64,000 bases of DNA from Plenodomus lindquistii (lineage: Eukaryota; Ascomycota; Dothideomycetes; Pleosporales; Leptosphaeriaceae), in assembly GCA_025504975.1 (NCBI GenBank), contig JANUWI010000005.1:1550001-1614000 (forward strand). Reading direction: 5' to 3'. This document shows positions 1 to 13,200 of this stretch, one piece after another; positions within the stretch are counted from its first letter, which is position 1; every line of letters begins with the position of its first letter. Under the pieces are notes generated by a model. The model made no database searches. It had not been told where the DNA came from and saw only the letters and a program-made list of their open reading frames with translations. The position numbers were made by a program, and so were the translations under genes.

Positions 1-1144
1 GAGGCTAGATATTAACTACTATAGATTTAGCATTAGCTTTTTTACGTAGATTTAGCTTAGCTAGCTAACTCTAGAAAAACTATAAACAATAAAGCTTTAT
101 ACTAGATTTTAAAACTCTAGAGTTTATACCTAAACCTAAAATATACTAGAAAATATTAAAATTAAAATAGCCTAGTTTAGATTAGTTAAATAGCTTCTAG
201 AATTAGTAAAACTTTAAAAATAATAGCTTATAAACTAAATTACTAATAATTTTATAAAAGAAAGTGCTAGAAATATAAATTATTTAGTTTACTATTTAGA
301 AAATATATTACCTATAGCTTAGAATAAAATTGTAGAAAATCTCTAAATATGTAAATCTAAAAAGTAGTATAAAAAAAACTTCTACTAATTTAGAAAAAGC
401 TCTAAAGTTAGAAATTATAGAGATTTTAAAAGAATAAAAATAATAGAAGCTTATTATAGATATACTCTATACTCTATAGTATAAAATAAAATATTATTTA
501 TAATAGAATACTTTTTAAAAAATACGTCTAGAGTAAAAAAATAGTTATAGTATATATAGTAATTATAGCTACTCTATAACTAGAAAAAACTCTACTATAT
601 CTACTACTAGAAAAAGAAGTCTATTAGAACTTTTTTTTTTAAAAGACTAGAAACATAGAAAAATCTTTTTAACTATCTATATAAAAAGCTTTTTAGATAA
701 GTAATAATTAAAAAGATTAATATTCTTTTTATTATAAAAATCTAGAAAGTAATTAATTAAGTAGATGTAAAAAAAATAAATACTTTTTTTTAAATAGGTT
801 TTTATATATAAAGTAGACTAGAATAGCTACTTTATTAAATATAAAGCTTATATTATAGTATAAAGAAATCTCTAAATAGTAGATATACTCTAGTTAATAT
901 ACAATTTTATATTTATAGCTTAATAATTTAAGTCTACTATAGTAATAGTAGTAAAGTTTAATCTAGAAACTTAGTAGTTTAATATTATAAAAGCTTTTTT
1001 TAATACTATAAATATAGAATATCTAGCTACCTACTATAAGCTTTCTAATAGCTTTAAATAGAATAGAAAGTACGTAATACTTAGAAAAGTACTATATAGA
1101 TTAAAAAACTCTTCTCTACTCTAGTATAGAGGAAAACTATACTA

Positions 1145-1318
1145 TACTCTAGTATAGATAGCTTAATACTAAATTAGTAAAAAGTAGATTATTAAATAAC
1201 TAAAAAAAAGTATCTACTATTTCTAATAGAACTTTAAATTGCTATTTACTAGTTCTACTCTATTTATATTACCTTTTTAAAAGCTACTTAGGCCTCTATA
1301 CTATATATTTCTACTATA
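1145..1318 (+). repeat. Dispersed repeat, copy 1 (LTR-like)
   Basis: A segment of about 174 bp recurs in the same orientation at 37859-38033. Both copies begin TACTYTAGTATAG and end TTTCTACTATA. Most differences are C/T or G/A, as expected after independent RIP. The TA...TA ends could be RIP-altered TG...CA ends of a solo LTR. I could not find convincing target duplications for either copy singly or for the pair together, so the element class is open. Confidence 0.6.
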
Positions 1319-4300
1319 TTTCTTTTTTTACCTAGAATATAAGCCTTTTCTAAAATAGTAGCTATATTAGAGGCTAATAATGTATTTATTAACTCTAATT
1401 AGTTTTTAATTAACTACTAATTTATTTAAAAGCGTATTAGTATACCTAAAATATAAATAAAAACACTTTAATACTATAAAATCTATTACTAACTAAAAGA
1501 AACCTATCTAAAATTACTATATCTAATTTACTTTAAATTACACCTAAAACCTCTAATTAGTTTCTAGACTAGGAAGTAAAATTACCTAGGTAGATTTTTA
1601 TTTACTTTTATTTTATATTTTTAACTACGTGTTATTTACTAGCCTCTAGTTAGCTACTTAAATTATAATTATAAAGTAGGTAAAAACTACTATTACTTTA
1701 AAAAGCTAGATAATTATTTTAAACGCTAAAAAGTAAACGCTTTACTATTTATTAAAAAACCTTTTCTCTCTAGCTTGTTTTATTTTTATTTTTTTACTTT
1801 TAATACTTTTTTTTTAATAGCTTTTAAATTTTAATTATCTCTAACTTTTTTGTTTTTCTAGCCTTTAAATTTACTTTAATACCTACTTAATACTTTTTTT
1901 TTCTCTAATAACTACTTACTAACTATAGCTATAGTTACTTCTATTTCTAGTAGTTTAGATAATAGTACTAGTAGTAATAACCTTCTAAATAGTAGTTTTC
2001 TAGCTTGTAGTTTTTTTTATAGTTACTATACTAAAGTAGGTAATACTACTTTAAAACTATAGTAGTATAATACTACTAAAGCTAAAAACTACTTTTTAAA
2101 ATAGTATAAGTTTTTTTTTTTAATTACTTTTTAAAAGCTAATTTATAATAGTAAATTATTATTAAAACTAGCTAGATATTATTAAATTTTTTTTAGTATT
2201 TAGCGTATTTTATTTAGTAGCTCTAGGTATAAAAAATTATTTTTAGACTTTATTTTTATATTCTAGCTATCTATTATAATAATAATAATATATATTTAAG
2301 TCTAGAGTTACTATAGTTTCTAGCTAGTACCTTTTTAACTATTATTTAGCTATTTAGTATAGGTACTAATTATAGGTACTATAATACTAATTTTAAAACT
2401 AGTAAGTGTTTTTTTTACTAAATATTTTTTAAGTAGTTTTTACTAATTTATTCTAGTAATTTAGTAGTTAGTAGATAGTAATTATAGCTATATAAATAAT
2501 AATTAGTATTTATACTACTAGACTAGTATAGATACTAGTTAGAAATTTAAACTATATGTATTATTATACTATTAAAGTAAACTATCTAACTTTAAAGCTT
2601 ATAATAAATATACTTTTAATAGTAATACTATTTATAATACATTTTTTAGTAAATTTTTCTAATATAGCTTTATACTTTTTTTTCTAGCTAAGTATTTTTT
2701 AGATTATCTAACTACTTTTACTAAAGTTAATTTACTTTCTTTATAAAAGTTTAAAGCTATCTAGAGTAATATTTACTTTTAGTATTTTTTTATTTTTTTA
2801 GCTCCCGTTTATACCTATAGTAATAGTAGTTTCTTTTTATATAATAATTAGGCTAGTTATAGTTATAAATCTAGCTAGACTTTTTTTATAGAAACTTTAG
2901 TAGTCTAGTTATTTTAGTAGTTCTAGTAGTAAATAGCTTTTAGTAATAAATAGTTTTTAAATAGAATAACTTTAGTTATTTAGCCTAGGCTTTTATATCT
3001 AGGTTTTATATAGCTTAGCTTTTAATAAACCTAGTTTTTTCTACTTTTTAATTAGCTATTATTAGTTATTATAAAGTAGTTTAGTTAGCTTTTTAATAAA
3101 ACTAGCCTTTAGTATTTTTACTTTAGCTTTTAAACCTTTATTAGTAGCTATATATATAAACTACTACTATCTAATACTTTTTTACCTTCTCTATTAGTTT
3201 TTTATTTATATAAAATCTTTTTATAGCTTACTACCTTTTTTTTTTATTTAAAGTTAATTATTTTTAATTAAAAACTATCTGACTAACTATTTAAAAAGCG
3301 TTTATATTTATTATAATTGAAATTTAGCCTAGATAAAATTACTATTTATACTATAAATAGCTTTAAAATAATTTAAAATTATAGCTAGTAATTTTAATTT
3401 ATAGTTTTAGTATATTTTTTCTTTCTAACTATCTATTAGGTATTAGCCTCTAGTAAATTTAATTTAGTTTTTTAATAGAACTTTTTTAATCTCTTTTTAA
3501 GTATATAGTTCTAATATAGAGTTTTTTCTACGTTATTTAGCTTATACTATCCTTTATTTTCTATAAATATAATTTAGTTAGGTCTTTTCTACTTAAAGTT
3601 ATATTTAGATATCTAGAATAGGTTAAAATTATTCTAGAACTTTTATAAAAAAACTAGATTACTAACTACTAATTTTTTCTACTAAATATTTTTTTTATTT
3701 TTAAAGTATTTTTTATTTTTTAACTTTAATTAAACTATTCTATTAATTACTTTTTTTAGTACTATATTCTACTACTAAAACTATTATACTTTTATAGCTA
3801 GAAGTAAAAAAGTCTTAGTAACTTTATTCTAAAAAAATATTTACTAGGTAGATACTAATAGTTAAATTAGTAGTATATATTTATACCTAGAGTTAAAAAA
3901 ATAGGTGTTTTACCTATTAATTACTTTATAGTTACTCTATTAGTCTAAAAAATAAGTAAAAAGTTATTAACCTAGTTTTTTTTTATTCTTTTTAGAGCTA
4001 CTACTAGAACTTTATAGCCTTTTTCTATTAGTTTTTATTTTTAGAGGTAAAAAGCGCTTAAAACTACTCTATTTATACTAAACTATTATTAGAGATTTTT
4101 AATAAAGCTTTAGTTCTCTAGGCCTCTATTATAGAATATTTAAAGAGTATCTCTCTATTAGTAAAAAATAGTATTTTAAATAAACCTAGTAACTAACTAA
4201 GAATTCTTATAATATAAATCCTTTATCTCTAGATGTTATAATATATAATTATACGCTATAACTTTAAAAAACTTTCTATTTTTTTTCTAGTATATATGAA

Positions 4301-7300
4301 ATATTAATTATAACCTATACCTATAGTATTAATAGTTATTTAGTAGCATAAAAAAACTTCTTTTAATAATTAATTACTATATTTTTAGTAAGCTATATAG
4401 GTTTTAATATACTACTTTACATTTTAATAGAGCTTTTTATAGTAGTATTTTAACTATACTTTTTTCTAGGTTTTTTATTTACTTTTATAGCTAGATTTTT
4501 TATAAAAAGTAATAATAATCTAATATTTTAATTTATACTTATTAATAACTCTTTAAAAAGGGTAGTTTCTAGAAAGCTAAATAAAAAAATACTACATCTA
4601 AATATTATCCTATAGAGCTTTTTTCTTTAATCTATTAAACTTTCTTTAATTAAGTCTTTTAAAGCGCTTTTAATAGAGAATCTATTTAGCTAGAGTCTAC
4701 AAATTTTTTAAATAGTTTTTAGTAAATAAGCTATTACTAAATAAAATATTAGCTATAGTAAAAAAGTACTAAATTTAATTATTAATTAGAATATCTAGAT
4801 TTAAAGTATTAACAATAATATTAATAAAGTTCTCTATATTTTTTTTAAACTTATTAGGCAGCTTCTAGCTATTTTTATCTAGTAGTTTTAAAAAAGTATT
4901 AGCTACTATATTTTTTTTACTAGGTATATAAATATTATTAAAGCTCTATATATTTAAATAAGCTAGCTACTAAATTATAAATAATCTAGGTAGATTAGTA
5001 GCGCTTTTTTAAAACTAGACTTTAAAACTTTTTATATTTATTTTAACTATAAAATACATACTATATAAATACAGCTAGAACTTTTTAATTACTTATAATA
5101 GTAATTTATATTTATACTTTCTAGAATTCTAGTTTTACTTTACTTTTAAGTATACTCTACTTTTAAATTAAATTATATATTCTTTTCTATTTAAAGCTAT
5201 CTATATAAAGTTTACTTTCTAGCCCTTTTTTAGTTTATTATAGGCTAGAATTATTATTTAAAAAAGTTTAGAATAGTTAATAAAAACTAGTATAGGTAGT
5301 AATACTAAAGCTTTATTTAGTTAATCTATTACTTTCTAATAAATAGTTATCTAAGTCTATTTAGTACTCTTTTATAGTAGAATTAAAAGGAAGTCTACTA
5401 TAATAGTAAAGTTTATAATTTATACTTAGTAGTACACGTAGATTTCTAAAAAGCTCTATACTTTTTTTAGATTATAGTATTCTAGTTAGGTAACTATTTT
5501 TATTACTTTTTATTTACTAATATATTAGCTATACTTATTAATTTTATAGCTAATAATAAATATAGAAAAGTAGTAAAAATTAAATTTATACTCTAAAACT
5601 ATTATACTAGTACGTTTAATATCTACTAAAACTTTATTAAAGTTTAAAATATACTTAGTAATATACCTTTAGATACTCTTTTTAATTATTTTTTTTAAAT
5701 AGTTAGTTTCTAGGGTTTTAATATATATATTTTTAAAGTATAGTATATAAAGTTTAGAGATATACTTTAAATAAATTTCTATTATATAATAAATAAACTT
5801 TATAACTAAATTAGTTACGCCTATAAATAAAGTGTACTATTTAACTAGTCCTTAGAAAATAAAATATATAGTAATATTCTCTAATTAAATATTAAACTCT
5901 ATTTAATTAAACTTTAAACAAAATTTGTAAATAATAGAATCTAGTATTCTATAAACTTTTTAACTAGTTAATTAGAATTAGATAGTATATTTTTATTTTA
6001 AATACTAACTTTCTTTATTTTCTAAGTATTATTAATAAGCTAATAGATGTAATTTTTTTTACTATAAAATAGTAGAAATTTTTATAGTAGCTTTTATATA
6101 GCCTAAAAGTTCTTTAGTTAATATATATTTAGATTATTTTAATAATAGTATTTAAAAGCTTTTATAAAATTAGAAATTAAAATATTTATAAAGCTTTATT
6201 AAACACTATATTAATTATAACTAGTAGTATTACTTTATAGTTTACTTTTTTTAATTTTTTAAAATTCTATACTAGAATAGCTTTTTTTAGTAGAGTATCT
6301 CTAGAAGTATTTTTTACTTTTTTTTTTAGAAAGTCTAGAGACATTTCTATCTCTAAAATATAGTTAGAGGTAAATCTCTAATCTTATAGAAAATTTATAT
6401 ACTAGAGTTTAAAGTATTTATAAAAAAAAGCTTGCTTCTAGCTAGTATTTAGAATTTACTTCTTTTAAGCTTTTTTTTCTAGTTTAACTATCTAGAGATA
6501 TTTTAAAGCTTCTAGCTAGAGTTATTTACTAGTTTAACTTTAACTCCTTTTTACTTATAAAGCGTGTTAAATTCTAGATAGAAAAAGTTAGTCTAAAAAT
6601 ATATTTAAACTCTAATTATTAGTTCTAAAAATTACTTTTTTTTTCTAGAAAGTTAGTCTAGAAGTCTATTAGTAAAGTAACTAAATAGTTATTTCTAAAT
6701 TTTTAAACTAAGTCTATAAAAACTATTTACTAAATTCTTTTTATAATACTTTTATATACTATAATAAAAAGTTTTTTATTATTTTAAATAACTATATTGC
6801 CTAACTAGTTTTTACCTAGAGATTCTATACTTTTTAAAGTAAAAAGGTTTTCTTTACTAAAAAATATAGGTTAGATTTTAATTTTTATAACCTATTTAGT
6901 AACTAGCTTTATAGCTAAGTTTATTTAAAACTAAACTAAATTTACTAAAAGATCTAGTTTTTAATTCTATTATAAAAATATATTACTAGCTTTTATAACC
7001 CTTTACTTTTCTCTACTAATTTAACTATAATTTTTCTAGTATTTACCTAATTACTTTTTATATATATAATCTAGGTGCTCCTTTTTTTTATCTTTACTAA
7101 AACTTAGTAGTAGGTAAGTCTATAGGTAGAGTACTTAATATTTACTAAAATATTTATAAAAAATAAATTTTCTAAAATAATTATATTTATATAGTTATTA
7201 ATTATAAAAAAGTTTATTTATATAATAATTAATTCTATCTCTACTAATATATTTTAAAATAATTCTAGTAAAACTACATATTAAACTATTTATAGAAACT

Positions 7301-7436
7301 ATTTTTATATTTTTTATTTTCTAAGAAAGTATTAGAATAGAAAGTTAAACTTTATCTATAGTTTTATACTAAATAGTATTTAGCTTAGCTTTTATCTTAA
7401 AAAAAACTAAAAAAATATTTATTTCTAATAGTTATA

Positions 7437-8363
7437 ATGTATTCTACTAGCAAGCTAGTTAACCTAGTAAGCTAGTTAAAATCTACTAAGCTTTATATTT
7501 ATTCTATTGCCCTACTATAGACTAATAATATTATAAGCTATTAATATAAAATAAAAAAAGAATATAGCTTACTATCTAAGCCTATAAAGCTAGCTAATTT
7601 AAAAGCTATTAAACTATAGCTGCAGCTTTTAGCGTTAATTAACATAGGCATTCTAAATAGATTAATAGAATTACTTTATACTTTTAAATTTAATCTAACT
7701 ACTAGAAACTTACTACTACTAAAAAGTAGATAATTATCTAATATATTTTTAACTTGAATTTATAAAAATTTGCCCTCTAGCTATATAAAGTAGAAAATAT
7801 AGCTAATAAAATACTAGAGGTATATAATAGAATACTAGTAAGTAAATACTAGGCTAAACGCTTTATAACGCGCTCTAGTAAATTTAAAATAGCTATTAAT
7901 TAAATAAAAAATAGATAGAAAATAAAGTAGAAAAATGTAGAGATTATTAGCGCGTAGTTTAAATTTATAGATAAAATAAAAGCTAAGTATAGTATCTAAA
8001 ATAATAATATCTATAACTTTATTAAAACTAGCTTCTAAATAAATATAATTAGGTCTAGAAAAGTTATTATAAATTTTAAAAAATATAATTAGCTACACTT
8101 TATCTAGCTAGGTAATTATAAACAGGTTACTATTATCTAGAGTATATATACTTTAGAAAATATAACTTTATTTTTTATTATCTATAAAAAAGGTATATAT
8201 ATCTCTATGTAGTATAAAAAAGCTAGTATTTTTTATAACTAGAAACTTTTAGTATTTAAAAATAGCTATATAAATAATATATTTAGGCTAGAGTAGTTAA
8301 AGTACTTTAATATATATATAAAAATATAAAAAGGAAAAATATACTAGTTACTAATTTTAAATA
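7437..8363 (-). mobile_element. Relic transposon X, left segment
   Basis: Left half of a 1.84-kb inverted-repeat transposon. It begins ATGTATTCTACTAG next to a target TA (7435-7436), and its body matches copy C (38964-40804) up to the sequence TTTTAAATA. There copy A has inserted. The remaining half is at 31967-32881, and the two halves total about 1842 bp, matching copies B and C. Its terminal repeat is a variant of the one in A, B and C. It is RIP-degenerate with no open frame. A TA target duplication and inverted termini fit the Tc1/mariner (IS630) superfamily; no transposase can be read. Confidence 0.82.
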
Positions 8364-10064
8364 ACATATTCTACTACTAAGCTAGCTATACTACTAAGCT
8401 AGCTACTTTTCTTTAGTATTATAAATACTATATTTTTAATTATTATTATTATTACTACTAATATCTAACTATACTACTATAGAGCTTATATTTAATTTAG
8501 AAGTACTTTCTAAACTTTTTTAGTATATATAAATATTATACCTAGTTTTTTTATAATTACTATAGTATTAAACACCTAGTTAAATAAGTGCTTAACTACT
8601 ACTACTACTACGCGTATATTTTAATAGATTAGGCGCTATAGTTAAAGTAGTAGTAGCTTATAACCTAGTACTATATTTAAAAATACCTTTTTACTAGATT
8701 TTTTTTTTATACTTTTTTTTTTTTATTATTTCTACTAATTACTTTTTAATTTTATAGATATAAGTTTAAAATAGAGCGTTTTAGTATAGTATTAGTTTAG
8801 CTTTTTTTATAAGCTATAAAAAGCTAGTTTATATAGTAATAGGTAACTAAGTAAAAAATTTACGTATAAACTTTAACTAAAACTTAAATTTATAAATATT
8901 ATTTAGAGTTTTAAATTACTATAAATTTACTAGTAGAGAGGGTTAAAGTAGAGTATATATCTAGAAATTAATATAATCTAGTACTATCTATATATTAGTA
9001 AAAACTAGCTCTAATACTTTAAAAGTTTTTTAATAGTTATTAACTATAAATACGTTAAAAAATATGTTTTTAAAAGTAAAAAGAAAGCTTTTTTTATTAA
9101 TATAGAAAACGCGTTAGCGTGCTAAGTTTTATACGCGCTAGAAGTATTTATATTTTAATAGTAAAAAATATACTATATTAAATAGCTACAGAATATAGAA
9201 TAAATAAAAAAGTATATAAAGTATTAGAATTTTATTTTCTATATAGTAGTTTTTAAATTTTTAGTTAAAGTAGCTTTTATAGCTATCTAAAATTAGTAAC
9301 TAGTATATTTCTACTTTTTATACTTTTATATACGTGTTAAAGTATTTTACCTACTCTAGTTTAAACGCGTTATTTATCTAGCTATTTTTAGAGACTAATA
9401 GTTTCTAGTTATAAAAAATACTAGCTTTTTTATACTATATAGAGATATATACATATTTTTTATAAATATTAAAAAGTAAAGTTATATTTTCTAAAGTGTA
9501 TATACTCTAGATAATAGTAACCTATTTATAATTATCTAGCTAAATAAAATCTAGTTAATTATATTTTTTAAAGCTTATAATAATTTTTATAGACCTAATT
9601 ATACCTATTTAGAAACTAGTTTTATTCAAGTTAGAGACGTTATTATTCTAGACACTATATTTAGCTTTTATTTTATTTATAAATTTAAACTATATACTAA
9701 TAATCTCTAGATTTTTCTATTTTATTTTTTATTTATTTTTTATTTAGTTAAAAGCTATTTTAAACTTATTTAAACGCGTTATAAAGTGTTTAGTCTAGTA
9801 CTTACCTACTAGTATTCTATTATATATTTTTAGTATTTTATTACCTATATTTTCTATTTTATATAGCTAGAGTATAAACTTTTATAAATTAAAGTTAAAA
9901 ATATATTAGATAATTATCTACTTTTTAGTAGTAATAAATTTCTAGTAATTAGTTTAAATTTTAGCGCGTAGAGTAGTTCTATTAATCTAATTAGAAAGCC
10001 TCTAATAATTAATTTTAAAGACTGTAGTAGTAGCCTATTAGCTTTTAAATTAGCTAGCTTTAAA
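8364..10064 (+). mobile_element. Relic transposon A, left segment
   Basis: Copy of the same TA-flanked transposon, inserted into X. The target TA is duplicated at 8362-8363 and 31965-31966. It begins ACATATTCTACTACTAAGC and follows copy B closely up to TTAAA at 10060-10064, where the large LTR-bounded element has inserted. It resumes at 31819. Without the insert the length is about 1847 bp, against 1844 bp for B. RIP-degenerate. Confidence 0.85.
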
Positions 10065-10210
10065 TAATGCGTAGAGACTAAAGTAAAAGGTATAAAGTAG
10101 TAGTTATATATCTAAGTAGTAGTAGTTTAAAGTCTAAGCTATAGAAAGGTTCTAGCCTATATAATTATACTAAGCTTTTTACTAGTTAGCGTACGTATAA
10201 CACTATATTA
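10065..10210. repeat. LTR-like direct repeat, left copy
   Basis: 146 bp, starting TAATGCGTAGAG and ending CACTATATTA. It aligns without gaps to 31668-31813. Almost all differences are transitions, with two adjacent transversions near the middle. Confidence 0.82.
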
Positions 10211-13200
10211 ATTCTACCTAGTCTTTTTAAATACGTCTTTAAAAATAGAAATCTCTATTATAAAAATAAAAACTAAAAAAAAAAAATTTAAGCTATACCT
10301 ACTAGTATAAAAATAAGTTTCTAAAGTAGCTATTTACGCTGTGCTAGCCTTTTACTAGCGCTACTCCTTTTTTTTATTTATTTATAACTAAGTATTCTTT
10401 TTTAGCGCTTTTTTACTATCTAGGCTAGCTATTTACTATTATTTTATTTATATTCTTCTATATTTAGTAGTTAGTAGCTATAGCCTATAAAGCTTTTTTA
10501 TATAATATATAGTATAGGTAGTAGTGTACTAGTATAACTATTAGCTAATATAAATACTACTATATATTTTTATTCTAGTATTAGTTTTATATTAGAGGGA
10601 ATACTAAAGCCTATAGCAGCGTATATAAACTATCTAATATCTTATATTAGATAATTTAGTTATAATATATAAGTAAAATAGGTAATAAAAAACTATATAG
10701 AGTTATAATTAGTAACTACTATCCTTTTATTTACTATAACTAGTCTCTATTTACTTTTTCTATAGATAAAAAGTACTTTATATATACGCTTTAGTATAGT
10801 AGTACGCCTAGAGCTAATTTATATAGTATAGGTATATTTTCTACTACTATTTTATCTATATTAAAAAAACTTCTCTAGGTTTGCTACGTGTTATTTTCCT
10901 AGTAAATATTATATTTATTCTATTTTTTAACAAGTAGTTACTAGTAACTATTATTAGAAAGTTATAACTATAGCTAGCTAGAGTTAAAATATACTAAAAA
11001 ATAAGTTTATAAAGGTAATTAAAAAATACGCAGAGGTCTATATTAGAAATACTAGTAGCTATTAAAAATAAAGGTTAAAAAGTACTATATAAAGAAAAGC
11101 TATAGCTCTAGAAAGTCTATACTATACTTATAAGTAAATTTAATATAGTAATAATTTATTAGAGAGTGTTTTTTCTTGTAAAGTACTTACACTAGGTAGA
11201 TAGGTTTTTAATAGAGAGCTTAAATAGTTAAATAACTATTTTAGTATACTTTTATATTTAATAGTAGAAAGCTATACTACTAGATATTAGACTAGTTTTC
11301 TTTTTTCTTACTATCTGTCTTGTTTTCTTTTAGCGCTTAGTATCTAGAGGCCTATTCTAGCTCTTTTAACTTACTTTTTTTACCTATTTTTATAGTTTAA
11401 TTAAAATAAACATCCTTCTATAGTAGCTTATCCTTTAGAAAAGTTACTAAATATAGATATTAGCCTATAATTTTTACTATTAAGTTTTTATACTTCTAAT
11501 TTTTATTAGTAACTTTATTTTTAGGTATAAGTAGCTACCTACTATACTTTTTTTACTCTATATAAAAAAACTTTTAGCGTTCTACTAGTATATCTAGTTT
11601 TATATATTTAAAAATATAAAGCTACTATTTCTAAATATAACGTTTATTTTATTCTAGATAATATTATTTTTAGTTACTTCTACTACTAAAAAGCCTAGTA
11701 GATAATCTAGATAGTCTAGAAAGTCTATTTTTTTTACCTATATTTCTTTTACTACTTTTTTACTAGAGTTTCTACTACTAGTGTTAGCACTACTTTTTTT
11801 ACTATTTTTATTTTTTATATTCTTTTTTTTTTTATTAGAGGCTTACTATCTTTTTTATTATTAGCGTCTAGGTATTATTATTTTAATAGGCTATCTAATA
11901 CTAATACTTTCTATATCTACTTATATTAATTTAGTAATATAATATTAATATTAATATCTATACTAAGTTCTTTTAACATGCTTATATTTATCTATTCTAT
12001 AATATCTATCTATACTAGCTATACTCTTTTTAGATTAAAATTTTAGATTTTAACTTCTATATTAGCTATATACGCTAGAATATCCTTTACTACTAGTATA
12101 AATTTATTAGCGTTTTTAAACTTATCTAATTTACTTTTTTTTATTATAAAGAAATTAAACAGGCGCTTTACGTAGAATTCTACTAAATAGTTTTCTAAAA
12201 AAAGAGTATTTAATAAAGCCTAGTCTTTTAGAGTATTATAGCGTAGCTTTATAAATAGTTTATTTTTATAAACTTTTCTAATAAGTTCTAGCTTATAAAA
12301 AGACTTATTTAACTTATCTAACTTTTTTAGACCTATTAAATTTATACTTTTAAGTAATAGTAATATTATTTTATTATTTATATTTACTATTATTAGTAAT
12401 TTTAGAATCTTTTTAAGTACTTACTATTTATAGTAATAGTAGCTTTTACCTAGGCTCTATACTATTATATTACTAAAAAATTAGCTTTATTTTCTATTTA
12501 TTTCTAGCTTATTTACTATAATAATATTAAAGTCTTTTATATTTTTATTACTAATGTAACTAGTTAGTTCTACTAACTTTTTAGGTTCTAGGTATAGAAT
12601 TATCTACTTTAGCTATATATAGTAGTTAAGCTCTAGCTATTTTCTAGAGTGCCTATATTTAAAATATATTTTAAAAAAATATCTAACTACTAGCTTTATA
12701 CTAGTACTATAGTATATAGTATATAACTTTACTCTTTTTTTACTATTGTTTATAGTTATAGGTTTTATAAATTTTAGCGTAATTATATTAAAATTCTAGT
12801 ATACTTTTAAACTCTATAGAGTTAAGTATATAAAAATAATATTATTATTAGTAGTATTTAAAACGTAATAGATATCTATATTAAAATATTAACTAATAAT
12901 ATTATTTTTACTTTTTACACTAATTTTACTTTTTACTTTTTAAATTTTATAGCCTAGTTTAGCCTTAGCAGGTTCTAGAGAGATAATAGCTAGATTTCTA
13001 TCTTCTTTTTTAACTTCTACTAGTTCTATTAGGGTCTCGCGTAGCTTATTTAGAGATAGAATAATAGAGAATATTAGTACTTTACTAGTTATAGTAACTA
13101 GGTTTACTAGTTTTAAAGTTACTAGGTTTATATTCTATAGCGTTTATAATACTTATAAAAATAAGCTTTATATATTAGTTATATTATTAAAAATAGTTTT